A DNA stretch of 64,000 bases from Mya arenaria (Eukaryota > Mollusca > Bivalvia > Myida > Myidae), in assembly GCF_026914265.1 (NCBI RefSeq), contig NC_069124.1, positions 13,223,723-13,287,722 on the forward strand. Direction: 5' to 3'. Positions 21,967-35,119 of the stretch are shown here, piece by piece; the stretch's first letter is position 1; each line of letters starts with the position of its first letter. The notes below the pieces were generated by a model. It saw only the letters and a list, made by a program, of their open reading frames with translations, searched no databases and was not told the DNA's origin. Both the position numbers and the translations under genes were made by a program.

Positions 21967-22044
21967 ATCACTGATTATCTTGCCCTTGAGAGGGTCGAGT
22001 AGGATATCACTGATTATCTTGCTCAGGAGCGGGTCGAGTAGGAT
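21967..22044. repeat. 39-bp direct duplication
   Basis: The segment starting ATCACTGATTATCTTGC and ending GTCGAGTAGGAT is present twice back to back (21967-22005 and 22006-22044), with a few differences in the middle. It is a simple tandem duplication in intergenic sequence. Confidence 0.85.
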
Positions 22045-22121
22045 TTATGTGTGAGGCTTCACTCCAATTATGAAATAAAAAAGTCAGTACTAATATTTCA
22101 TGTCTTTCTTTTTTTCTTTTT

Positions 22122-22458
22122 AGGCTTAAAAACCCCGAATATGTTCATTTTCTTATTAATTGCCCATTATACGAGGAATTAAGGGCTATATATTTTTAAT
22201 CATGGACATTATTTTTAACTGTAAAACAAAATTTGCACAAACTCATTGTATATTTACATTGTCGAAGTTCTTGTAGTTGTCATTTAAATAAGTTATAACA
22301 GTGCATATTAATGTTAATTTAATTACATCACATTATTGATAGTGCATGCGTAACATAAAATATACATCACTCTTTGAACTTTATAGATTTGTATTTTTGG
22401 CCGGTGGCATTATGTATTACAAATAAATCACCATTTTATTGTATTGTATTGTATTGTC
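22122..22458 (+). pseudogene. LINE 3'-end remnant with TATTG tail
   Basis: The plus strand from about 22124 reads LKNPEYVHFLINCPLYEELR before a stop, matching the C-terminal H-FL--CP-Y---R motif of CR1-like LINE proteins. Downstream AT-rich 3' untranslated sequence ends in a (TATTG)n run at about 22435-22457. It is another 5'-truncated insertion, shorter and more decayed than the one at 2.96-4.62 kb. Confidence 0.65.
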
Positions 22459-22871
22459 AACCATACAGATACCCAGATGTAGCGCGTCACGATCTTTGAA
22501 TGAATGCTATAAAAGAAAAGAAATGTACCTTTGAGTTAGCAACGAGTCCAACTTAGTGTATTCTTGACCTGCAGTAGAAGGCAATAACCGTCAGTAAATA
22601 TTGCTGGCAATTTGAAAAGTAAAATGTATTTTTTTAAGATTCATGTTAACACGTTTGGGCATTGTTTTCGAAGACAAAGAAGCAGCAGAACCACTATGAA
22701 GATGAACACAATTGAGTCATGGACACTAGAAGTCACCGTCAGCGCCGTACTCATGGGCCCGCCTTTTAAAGTAAATGGAACTAGTGATAAGCATGTGTGA
22801 ACTAAATGAGAAGCTGGTTCGTTTTAATGATAATTAATGATATCTTACTGAAATATTTGGCTTACCAATTG

Positions 22872-24460
22872 GACGAGTGGTTAATTGCACTGATAGTGGG
22901 TTCGAGCTTCCAGCACTTAGTGGCAATTTATTTAATGCGTTCGATGTATCATCGTTGAACCCAGAAAGGGTAAAGAATATGTGATGATCGTCAGCATGTT
23001 CCCGTGTTCGCAAAGTTGTTGTTTTAATGTCAGCCTTCAATAGTTCAAGAAGATATGCCGGCATTTTTCCCCCGTTGTCACCTGACTGCCAAAAATGGTG
23101 TTGCACTTTTCGAAGCTATTCTGTCATTTATACAAAGATACCTTAGTTGCGTTTCAGGATTGTCTGCAACAAAAAACATTGTTTAAAATGATAAACGGGC
23201 AATCAAAAATCGTTTTTATTAAGGGATATTACATTTTTGTATATAAAAACTAGATTTGTTATGGGTTATTTAGAAACCTTATTAAACTTATGTGATGTAA
23301 ACTTTTCAAACTGAGTTATTATCACACTTTGTGTTATGAACCTTTGAATTTGATAGCAATGATTATTAACACTAACCTCTGACTGGTTTATTCACTGTTA
23401 ATACTTGAAAATACGGCTCGCCAATGCCATTGTTAGCTTCCACTTTATGCGTTCCATAGTTCTTCAAGCCCACAGACGGTATAACTAAGCTGGTGTAAAT
23501 ACAATGAGTCGTTGTGATCTGTACATCATCCATAGACACATTGCTCCTCCAACCAGAGTCTCATTGGTCCTTTTGTACCAGTGAAATATAAGGCAGGAAG
23601 GTCTCGCGCTCCTAGATGCAGCAAGGCCATTTGCATTCGTCCAACGACAAAATGAACTGTAATCGAAAAAGGAATAATTGGCATCGGGGAATCTGAAATG
23701 TTTTACTCAAGGGGTTATATTAATTTACTATAGAGTGATATATAGTGGCCGTGCGCTTGTTTTAAATTGAACTATGGAATCGCTAGGTGGTCCAGTTCAT
23801 GTTACTTTATACTTAATTATTTTTGCTTGAGCGTGGCGAAACTCACTGTTATAAAAGCTAACAAGATGTATTATCAGATATGAGCCCAAGTCTGCAGCGC
23901 ACGCTGGTGACCGTGGCGGCATTTCAAAATGACATTTATTCAAATGATTTATTCTTTGTAAATATATTTTTATCTTTATGTCATAGACTAAAGTATTTGA
24001 TGTTTATAAATACAGATTTTAGGCCAAGGAAGCCATTGGACACACACATAATCTGATATATAAAGTATGTTTTAGCCCTCCCCCGCCTTGGATGTAAACA
24101 TCCCGCACTAAATCAATCCGAATTTAAATTATTTAAAAAGGTTTTCAATTTCGTCAGATCCTCAACAAGAGCCTTCATTTCCTTCGCAACTTAGGTTTGA
24201 ACAGCTGTAGTTCATTAGTGTTTAGTTGAACCATGAATGGTGCCATCTTTAAACTCTGCCACCATTTTTGAAACTTCGAGGCCTGCCTACAACCATCCAG
24301 CGCTGTGGCGCAATTGGGTTGTCAGTTAAGCCCACAGCCCAACCACCACCTTTCACATTGGCATTAACCTGTGCTTGATCAAGTGCAATTACAGAGAATT
24401 GACAGTTTGTTTTGTATGCAATATATTTTCCGGCGATGTAGTTTGATTCGATGATCTGAA
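22872..24460 (-). pseudogene. Exon-like fragments of an extracellular protein gene, probably decayed
   Basis: Three blocks look like exons on the minus strand. About 24240-24460 follows a TTTCAG acceptor (reading ...QFSVIALDQAQVNANVKGG). About 23390-23690 contains an Ig-like C-terminal half (SLVIPSVGLKNYGTHKVEAN) whose two halves lie in different frames. About 22872-23088 ends at a CCAATTG|GTAAGC donor. The Ig-like block lacks the usual second cysteine. I could not join them in one open frame. They may be the 3' part of the same broken locus as 25.6-27.4 kb. The function is not assignable. Confidence 0.4.
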
Positions 24461-25621
24461 ATATACAAAGTTCCATTTCAAACACAACGGATCAATATTA
24501 AAACTGTTGTTGCCCTGCTGTCCTCTTGCCACGGCAGTCTGAGCAATTCAATATTTATCTCCCGCTATTATAGTTTCTTTGTATCTGTCGTAGGCATCAT
24601 GCCGTAGTGTGGATGACAGCAGCCGTTTTCTGATGTATTCTGGCTACATTTGTGGCTTTCAAAAGGTAGCCAGCGACTCCACTTGTTGCAATCCTGCATT
24701 TAAGATGGCAGTTGCCTTACCACTTCCATAAAGTCAGCCGATAATGACCTTAAACGCTGTCATCTCAATGTGTAGTCAACCGGCCATTATAAGATATTCC
24801 TCTTCTCCATGTGTTGCAGTTCAGTTCCACTGTATTGTGTTTTCCTTGGTCAGCTCCTGTTTACTGGGTAGTCATCAAAGTTCCCCAGACTTTGTCCTTT
24901 GGTGATTCAACTGTGCCAATATGATTATTTGGCTTGCCTGCCCCAATTAATTTAGTAAACAGGATCTGGTCTGATCATGTGTCTGTATTTGGATGGGAAA
25001 AGATAGGTAAGGGTTAAAACAACATGACGAAGAACAGTGGTGGCAGATGTATACGACATGTTGTTTTTTAGAACAGACAGAATGGTTCAAACACGACACG
25101 TCGAGAGAATGCCGTTGCAGCCTTATGTCCCACGTTGGAAGACATTCGTTAAGCACGAAAGCTTACTGCAGTACATGAGTTTAAACTTTTTGCTACTGAG
25201 CTTTTTTGATAAATATGTGCGAAATAATGATACGCGTTATACATTGGGTATAATTGAAAGAATTGAAATGCTCTCCTTAAGGTTTGAGGCACAGTAACTC
25301 AGACTCTGACTCTGCTATTGTGCTTTTTCGCTTTTTCGTCTTAAAGATATGTATCCAAAACTCTGACACAAACTTATTTTGTGCCGTAAACCTTTTTTAA
25401 AAAGGTATGCCACAATCATATAGGATATAATTTCCGGTAAACAAATGTCATCAGAACTATTTACCTTACTTTGGGCATTGTTTAAAGTAGAAAATCCATT
25501 CAGGCCAATTATTGCCATGGCTTATGTGAATATGGCCGATGCGGTGTGGCCTTACTGATGTTTAAAAAAACCATCGCGTAGCAGCGATGACTGCTAAGTG
25601 AACATCGAAATAGTTGTGGCA

Positions 25622-27420
25622 TTATGGCGAATAAAAGGATTGACTTGCCAAACAAAGATAATGACCGGTTTTGTTGTACACATGCATGCGTATGTAAAAT
25701 TCGAGGTTATTGTACGTATCATGTAACTGTAAACTGCGAAGTGAATATATTAAGCATCCACCAGAGTACAAAGGGCACGTTTTAGATGCTTCTAGACGCC
25801 ATTCCAAATAAGGTGTCTGTTCATCGTCATAGAATGTGTTGCTATTCCAACCAAAAACAATGTCTTCATTGTCCATAGTAACTGGCGGTAATGTTCGATT
25901 TAAAGGCGGCGTTTGATCAATGAGTACCGGTCCTACAGTTGCAATGTTCTCCAAACCAGCTTTATTGAGAACATTCACAAAGATGTAGAATAGTTCGTAA
26001 GAACATATGCCTTCATGCTGTTTAAAATATATATTTCTTTGCGTAGACTGATACGCTACAATGACCGGACTCTCCTTTTGTAGTTGGAATTAATTCTATT
26101 CCTACGAAGAAATCATCAATTTGACTGCCGCCGTACTGAATATCCTAAGTGATGAATATACATTGTCATTGGGGTCATAAATGATGTATCGTTTGTAAAC
26201 AAGGGTACGTACTCGCATAGGGAACGAGAAATCTGTTCATTCTTTCCTTTTATTTCGTGTCCTTGATCAATATCGATGGCCATATGTGTTTTAACATCAG
26301 ATGCACAAATTCTACGACAATCCGATGTGTTGTGCAGTTTGGCCATTTACACGTTTGTCTGCATGACATAACCTTCGCCGTGCAATCAACTTTCCGACGA
26401 TAATCCATATTCACAAGTAATGTTTCTTAATTCTGGCGGAGAAAGATGACGGGCAACGCCATCTGAACACACTGGTCACACATCGCATTATTTAATGCAA
26501 TAACAGTCGCAAATCGCTTTCCGGTAAAATTCGTTGGGATTCGAACCGGTTCTTCGGAGAAAGAAACCTCTCTAAAAAATCAATACACTTGGTTCTTTAA
26601 AGTTATACAAATCTTGTGTACTCAGACATCTGTTGAACAATCCATCCCAGTAAATTTTGTTGCCGCTTTCATGGTCAACAAACCCATGCCAGTGAACAAT
26701 AATTGAATCATCACTGGTATAGTCAACATCAGGGTAATCTTCTGGACCTGAGACAAAGATGTACTCGGTTTTATAAAAATAGTACAGGAAAGACGTTGTC
26801 ATGAATTAAAGTTTTGTATTTTAGAAATAAAAATACTGTATTTATACACACATATTTGCATTAACAGGGTTTTAAATACCTTCGTAAACAACACCTTCTA
26901 TAGGAGGCCAATCATCAACAAGTACGTTAATGTGTTCCATTGTTGAAAGCCCACCCATGTTTGTTACTTTGATGGTAATGATAGTTTCTGTTATGATGTC
27001 CCATATCTTTAGCATACAGCTGTAGTTTATTGAGTGGCACTGTGTTGCTGAAAAACGAACAGTCACCAATATCTGGGCAGTAGCGCAGTGTTGATGAAAA
27101 TGAATTCTGAAACGATACAGAGCGTTTTAACATTACAACACGCAAAATAACACACTCGTTACAAGGTAAATACTCATCTGATTTCAGCCAGGCATATGCG
27201 TATATTTGTGCTCCTAATAACAAGGTGCTCACTTAGTAACTCGGTCATTGTGTCGGCCATTCCAAACGTCAAATATATTTTAGATGATCCATAATGTGGA
27301 TCAAAAGCATCAAATGTCAATTTCATATCGGACAGGTCCGTGCTATTATGAACGTACAACATTTTGTACCCATCTTTCTCAAGCCAAATGTTGTTAAGAT
27401 GTCTTTTGGTGTTCATTTTA
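25622..27420 (-). pseudogene. Broken copy of a large extracellular repeat-domain protein gene
   Basis: Consecutive minus-strand segments keep a coherent protein flavour but change frame. These are 27174-27416, 26927-27232, 26880-27069 (ending INVLVDDWPPIEGVVYEG before a GTATTT donor), 26575-26752 (after TCTCAG, with DYTSDDSIIVHWHGFVDHESG), about 26400-26570 (VSFSEEPVRIPTNFTGK, then a shift to CSDGVARHLSPPELRN), 26116-26346, and 25622-26100 (VNVLNKAGLENIATVGPVLI, DQTPP). The D-TPP and W-F-DHESG phrases are ones I associate with large secreted or membrane-anchored proteins of molluscs and lancelets with no established function. At least three frame changes and an in-frame TAG at 26572 argue for a pseudogene. 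An active copy is probably elsewhere in the genome. Confidence 0.6.
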
Positions 27421-30400
27421 ATAGGTGATATTGATAGTTATTCCACGAGTACATTGATTCAAACAATTGTCTTTTTTATTTTGTGCCTACAAATAATTTA
27501 ACAGTAAAAAGTTGTTGTTTTTTTCTTCATAAAATCGCGCCAAATTGTACGCGAACGTAGCATCAGTTCAGGAATGACTTTTTTAAATTGTGACACACCC
27601 CTTTGCGCGCTGACGTTAGATAAAGACTCGAGAGCAGGCTTAAATTTCAAAACAGTGAACTCTCATTTGTCTTTAACTGATATATCTCTGGAAAGCACAT
27701 AATAACGGTTATTTCTGTCATTATTTCATAGTAAGTTTCCTATGTAGAGCAGTCATCATGTTCCTATTATATCGACATTGGCATTCATATCTGCCTGGAA
27801 TATAAACTTATGAAATTAGTGACTAGGATAATTGTTCTTATATATTTCATCTACAAACAGACTCGCGCGAGTCTTTTTATGGGTATTTTGACTGTTTCAA
27901 GAACATAATGACCTTCAAGCTGATTCAAAACTTGCTAGTGAGCTCTTGTTGACTAAACAGTACCATGAGTAATACTGAATTGACTTGATCATATTAATAT
28001 GTGGATATTATCAAAGTCAGTTCTATTCTAAAGACTAAGAAGATAATGTATTTATTACATATGCTGCATAAGATCAACGTGTCTCATTTTCAACTTCCCA
28101 GGTAACAAAGTTGTATTCGATATTATTTACATTCTTGCTTAGGTATAAACGAGAATGGTAAAAATGAAGCTCACTTGAAGTGGTTCCTGTTGTCTGTTAA
28201 CAGAAAACGTCCGTATCTTTGATAATTTGTTTATAGCTTCCTCATGTGACCATCAAAATACTCAAGTCTATATTTCTAAGGACATACAAAATATAACCAA
28301 AACCAAAGGACACACTGTTTTGCAACAGAATTTCGAATACAAAACACTTGAACCATTTTTAAAACCTTTCTGTCAATTATTTTACAAATATCAGCAGGAT
28401 GTAGTTGAAGTATACATATCAAATAAAAACCAAGTCAATACGTTTTGAATGACGCAATAGTAAAGTAGCTTCCTTCTAAATGCAAGAGTGCGGCATGTAG
28501 CCTCACTCATCATAAAATGATAATTCACATATAAGGCAGCACTATGAATTTTAATGACACTTGAATATATTCACATTTCTGGAGGACTTATGTAATAAAC
28601 TATTCATTTCACATTATACCAGATGGTTCGATGTGCTTATCTTCTATACATATGACCATATATTATTTATTGTTTTGTTATCGTTCTCTTGGTGCATCTT
28701 AAAGTAAGTAATGATGTAACAGTTTGTAATAGACTGGTACCTAGAGTGTATATATCTTTTCTCCAATTGTTTATTTATGAAGGAAAAGTAACATAGGATA
28801 CCATTCTAGTTTGTAATTCTTAAAGTGAATTTATGACGTACAAATAGGCAGTTTAATCAAAATCATGATACATTATAAGAAACCATGATACATTATTTAA
28901 ATCGTGAGAGGTTATGTTTTAAAAATATTATATTGTTTTGTTTGGCTCACATTTTATACAAATCAGAGAGATATTGCATGGAGAGGTAAACATGTGATCT
29001 AATTCATTTGGTTTAATTCCGCTCCGTTCCGCAAATATATCAATTCCTACTTGGGTCATGGTACTTTACGGAGCGTTATTTTTTAAATGAAGGAATCACT
29101 TTGGACGGCTTTAACTTGGTATAGAGTTAATTATATACAGGAACTGTTTTCCAAATTACATTATGAACTCTTTTGTAGTTCGCTTGAACAATTTGTTGAA
29201 CTCTTTTTGTCTTAAAAAGCTGTGTGTAAATTAAATTCAGTATTGAATATATTGATATGCATCAACTTTTAAAGCAATGTATTCTAATGACTTTGACTTG
29301 AGACTTTCTGACCTCCAATAATTAAGGATCATCAACTGGTACCGTGTTCTCATATTTTTAAATGCCAAATTACAAACATACTAGGTCAAGTGTTGCTTTC
29401 TTGCCAGCAAAGGATATGACGGCGATCTATGCTAGCCATATGCCCGTTCCAATAAATATCTAAGTCGATCTAAGGCACGAATTGAAATTTTCAATCTAAT
29501 ATCATGTTTTATTTTTATTTTGCTACATACTTGTTTTAATTGAACTAAGTCGAGTATAAAAAAATGAACCCAATGTTAAGGAAATTACAAATAAACTTGT
29601 TTCCATTGGTTACGTTTATACAGATTTAAGATTATTGAAATTGCGACTAAGATCCTCAAACTGGCAACGTAGTGATTTCAGCCTGTTTGTTGTTGTTGTA
29701 TTTTTGGTTGGGGTGTTCGGGGTCCTGGTAAAGGGGACGCACGCCCCATAAGTGCACACAACCCCACCACCACCCATGCGTCAAACCCTTTTCTATCCAC
29801 TGCAGCATCGCTGGCTACTCCATCCCAAGCACGGGCAAGAACAATTTTATGTAAGGGACCACGTGTCGTCTCAATAACAAGCTCATTGTTTTATTTGCAA
29901 TGTCGGACTATAAACACTAACATGAGTGTAAAACTTTTTCATTCAGAGAGTATTGTCTAATTTTGAAAGTTACCATATGAGAAAGGCTACAGAACACGTT
30001 TTGGTTTACCTGTATTGCCTTTAGATGATTCTAAACACCTAATTTATAATCATGCTCATCATATGTATACATTTTTAAACAACTGAATTGGGAAAAATCG
30101 ATTCATGTTGATGTTATTTTAACTGGTTCTTTGTGTCTTTTCCTTGAAATGTGTTCCCCGTTGACCTGTTACCTCATTCCCTGTTCATTGCCGACTATTG
30201 TGCAATTTTAGAAATAAACCAGGTGCAAACTTATATTTGTTATAATAAATGTCTCTAGTAAAAGCTAAACATAGTTAAGCCAATTTAACATTTAACTTCA
30301 TATGTGATTTTTTTTTTGTATCCAAGCAATAAATCTGACACCAGAAAAATCAAAATACATGTTATTCACACGGAAGTGTTTACAATAGCATTTCTGACGT

Positions 30401-31005
30401 CAGACAGATCGAATTAGGGACTTTCCATAATGCAAAGTTGGAAGGGAAACCTGTAGTTTTTCTATGCAACATTTATCTGACATAAAACATGCATCCTTTG
30501 TAGCAGATATGACTTAATAAGGATTTAGAAAAATATTCGCTGGCAATTATTTTTATGGAAATGTCTTGTGACAATAGAAATAAATAAATAAAAATTATTG
30601 TGATGATATACTTTCAAATAAGAAATATATTACCAAAATAGTTAACACATTGACTTAAATTAATCTTCCTGGTTACAAATTTCAAATACATTTCTAAAAG
30701 CCATCTTCACTGAGCATGACATTTTTGTACAATAACTTGTTGAATGGATAGTGTTATACATTTTGGCACCTTAAAACATTCTTATATTGTTAAACCTTAG
30801 AGTTAATATGCCAATGCCTTTTAGCCAAAATCGGATATCATCAAAACATCTTGGATCTCAAAACACAAACACTTGTATGAAGGGACGCAGGCATTATGCC
30901 TGCTGAATATTAAACCTTTGCTATAATGTTCATGTTATATTGTTAATATTGTTAATACGTTAATAATTATATCGCAGAAGTTTGCTTTTGTTTTTGCAGA
31001 AGTTG
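27421..31005. other. Gene-free AT-rich intergenic region
   Basis: About 3.6 kb with only short frames (for example 28227-28448) that show no domain, signal peptide or splice context. I see no tandem array or inverted repeat of note. It separates the broken extracellular-protein locus from the terminal exon of the large secreted-protein gene. Confidence 0.5.
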
Positions 31006-31809
31006 TTATGATTTCAGCATCCAATCAATCTCCCAGTTTCTCATTGAAAGTTTCATTTGATTCCGGTCTTTGCTGCGTTCCAAACTACGCTTTTTCCGGC
31101 CAATTGGTATTTTCACCATAGTGTAGGGCGTGGTTACGGCTCTGCTCCAATAAGGACACACTCCAGACACCCATTGCTCCACCTTCCTTTGCAACGTCAC
31201 AATGACGTCATCTTCGTCTGCATCCGGGTCCAAGTGGAATGTTATTTTCGTAACTTTTTTGTTATACATCATTAGTATCTGAAACAAAATCCACCAGACC
31301 TATATCCATCTAATGAATGAATCTCCTCTGCATTTGTTCCTTTCAAATGATTTATTCATCTATCATTTTATACTCTCGACACTGATTGTGAGCTCAGGTT
31401 TTCTATTTAAATAGTTTCTCTGACATCCAAAAAATAGATGTGAAGTTATACATGTACATAAGTGATAAAATACTTCTAAAGACAATTCTTTGGTAAATGC
31501 TTTCAAGATATGAATGAAGAGTTTAAAGAACAACGTCATTATAAGATAATAGGTTTGAATGTTTTTTCTTAAATGTTCATTTTCCATGCATAGTATGGAC
31601 ACAACTATCGGTCCTCCAACTGTTTACATAATGTGCCTTTCGATATTTTGGTATGAACAAATTGTGCTGTAGATCAGGCCTTAGCGATTAACGAATTATA
31701 ACGGGGAAAAAGGGGAAACGAAAATGATGCAATAATAAATTAAGGATATAACCATATACGGTAACATCAATCTTTATATACCAGTATATATCCTTTAACT
31801 GTATTGTAT

Positions 31810-31864
<55 letters not shown>

Positions 31865-34800
31865 CTGACATCATATGTTGCCATAGAAACACCTCCTGCC
31901 AATTGCTTTCAAAATATCTCTATAAAGCAGTATAACCCCTACCTGTATAGTATTAAGGAGATAGTCCTTTGGTGCAACATGAACACATCCACGTGACTTT
32001 CTTTCTACTATCTCTATATATCATTTTCGGAGAGAGTAGAATTTTATTGCTGTTTCTCAACAAACCAGTATAAACCCTACCTGTATAGTATATCGAGAAA
32101 GGTTTGTGCCATAGGAACACGCCCAATCGAACTCGATCCTAAACTTATTTTAATAATAATTTTTATTGTTTTAAATTTATTTCATTCACGGAGAGTGTTT
32201 ACGCCCTTTGATGTCTTATGGACACGTCCACGCGAGCTCTTTTGTATACGCCATTATAGCTTTATTTAGGGAGGGTAAACGTCCTTTGGTTCCATCGAAA
32301 AATGTCCACGGGATCTCAATCTCAATATACCGTTATCGTCATTTGCTGCCATAGGAACATGTCGAAGCGAGCTTCTACCTACAATCTCTATATACCATTA
32401 ACAGATAGAGTCAATGCCCTATGCTGCCAAAGGAACACGTCCACGGGAGCCCCTTGTTTCACTTTCTACAATAGCATTATAGGAGAGAGTCAATGTCCTT
32501 TGCTGCCATTATAACACTGCGACAAGAGCTCCACGCTACAATCTCTAAAATACCATTAACGGAGAAAGTTAACGTCATTTGTTGCAAGAAACACGCCGCA
32601 GCGAGATCTTTCCTTTATACACTATCATACCATTAAAGGGGAGAGTTAATGTCCTTGCTGCCAGAGAAACACGTCCACGCGAGCTTCGCCCAACATTCCC
32701 TACATACTATTTACGGAGAAAGTCAATGTCCTTTGCTGCCAGAGAAACACTTCCACGCGAGCTTCGCCCAACATTCTCTACATACTATTTACGGAGAAAG
32801 CCGATGTCCTTTGCTGCTATAGGAACACGTCCAGGCGAGCTTCTTCAAATAACCACTATACTTTTTTATATTAGTTTAACCCATACCTGTTTTGTGTTTC
32901 GGAGATTGTTAATGTTCTTTGCTGACCCTAGTGACAGATTCACGAGAGTTCCTTCCCTCAATCTCCATTTAGCAGTATAATCCTTACCTGTATTATATAA
33001 CGTGAGTAACAAATAACCTTGACTTCCGTTTCTAAAAGAAAAATCACATGAGCTCCTTCATACAACCTATATATTCCAGTATTAACCCCCTACCAGTATA
33101 GTGTTGCGAAGAGCGTTAACGTCCTTCGCTGACTCTAGGAAGACTTCCACCACCCCAACCGCCCGCCACGCAAGCTCCTGTTCAACTATCTCCAGCAGGG
33201 GGCTCGGGTTATCTGCCCCTCCAAACATCAATTCTTCTTTGTTGTTTATGCTGTATGTCGCTGTATTCACCGGCACTGGAACAGGACAGACATTACTATA
33301 TAGGGGATTCTGCCATGGCAATCCCCTTGTTTTCAATTACTGTAGATAATTTGAAATTAAGGCTATTCGAAATATCTGCTTAAACACTAGTGTAATATTA
33401 ACGATGCGAAACAGCGATTAAACATCTCAACGATAAGAACCTAAAAAAGACTTTTCAATTTCGATACATTTCGTAGGGACGATTGAAATATGTACATTTC
33501 TTTTAATTCGCTTCATGTTCGTGAATAAGAACAATTAATCATTCCAGAGTGATAACCAATTGTCAACATAGGCCCAAGTAGGGATCGAGCCCGGGATCCT
33601 CTGTCCCCCAGTCAAATACGCTAACAATACGGTCATTGTCATCGATAAGTATTACTACATTAGACAACGTCTTTATTGGTCAATTTACAATCTTATCATT
33701 CAGACAAGTTGTCGTAGTATCTGTGAGTTATGTCGGTCCATTCCATTGCTGTTATTATTAGGATCGTAAGAAAACTGAAAATCTTTACATGGCAACCCTC
33801 AAACCTAAAGTCGCATAGAGCATGATATAATTTAAAAATCAAGCAAAAAACTCATATAAGACATCTTTTGTAAAGTAAACATATAGTATGGTACACGTGG
33901 AAGTTGAATATCTCTTTAAGCATAATTATGATAGAGTTATTCAATTGTTTTTAATATGTGATAACATTATAGCTTATTAAAATACGAGAGGTTTTTTATT
34001 ACATAATGCAACTACTTCTCACATTTTCTACATAAATATGTTAATTAATATTCTACAAATACCTGTCCTGAATAATTAATGTATCTTCGTCAATAATTGT
34101 TTGATAAATGGAACTTTGAATAGTATTCTTGTTGATAAAAATACGTTAAGGGTTTATTGTTTATTATTTGTTTGGTAATTTGACGACGCAATAAGCACTT
34201 TTTGTTGCGTTTTGATTCAAACTTCTGTTTGGTTTGGAAAACGAAGTGTTTTTTAAGATTTCGAGATACGTTCATTAAAACATACAAAAACATTTTAGAG
34301 CACTTTTAATAAAATGGACAATCCCTATTGATATAATGCGAGTGATAACATTAAACCCTGCGAATTCTTTGAGCACCTAAAGACACCTTTATGTACAATG
34401 ACAGCAACGTACTATTTCTGCAAATTTCATAAGCCTTAGTTCGTACAGCTATAAAGCACTGTGCATATGTGACTAGAATACGCTTAAGATGCTTTTAATA
34501 ACGTTTACCACAATGGCAGAAGCTGCGCTGCTTATTAATTATAACGTTTTCTTTTTACCTTATTTGATTTATGAGTACTGTTAAAACGCACATCATATAA
34601 ACATATTGCCATGACAACCGCTTGTTATGATTCCACCAGTTTCTAAAAGCGGGTTACATAAAAATACTTGTATGTTACTCATTACAATATCCATATATAA
34701 ATATAGTAATAATAAATATAAACACCTTTAACTATCCTCCTTTCAAGTATGGGTTTAAGCACTTCATATTCTATTAAAATCACTAGTTCAAATTATAATA

Positions 34801-35069
34801 AAGAGATGAAATTTGAAATTTACAGTATTGAATGTACTTGTGTGTAACTATATACGTTATGTATTAAATATGTTCTTTCTTTCTAGTGTAAAAGCACTTG
34901 GTAATCTGTAAATTGATTTCCATATGTTTTATATATGAGGAAATAAGGTTTTGATCGATTATAGATAAGACAGACGGAGGGACGGACGGACGGACGGACG
35001 GACGGGCGGGCGGACTGACTGACTGACTGACTGACTGACTGACTGATTGATTGATTGATTGATTGATTG

Positions 35070-35119
<50 letters not shown>

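Noticed and set aside
22870..22920. tRNA-Ser-like GACGAGTGGTTAA followed by GGGTTCGAGCTTCC
   Set aside because: The arms do not pair into a cloverleaf and the region overlaps an exon-like block with a good splice donor.
26515..26560. Possible tRNA gene from a perfect B-box-like GGTTCGAATCC on the minus strand
   Set aside because: No acceptor stem or A box at the right distance, and the same bases read as a coherent protein segment (SEEPVRIPTNF) of the decayed gene.
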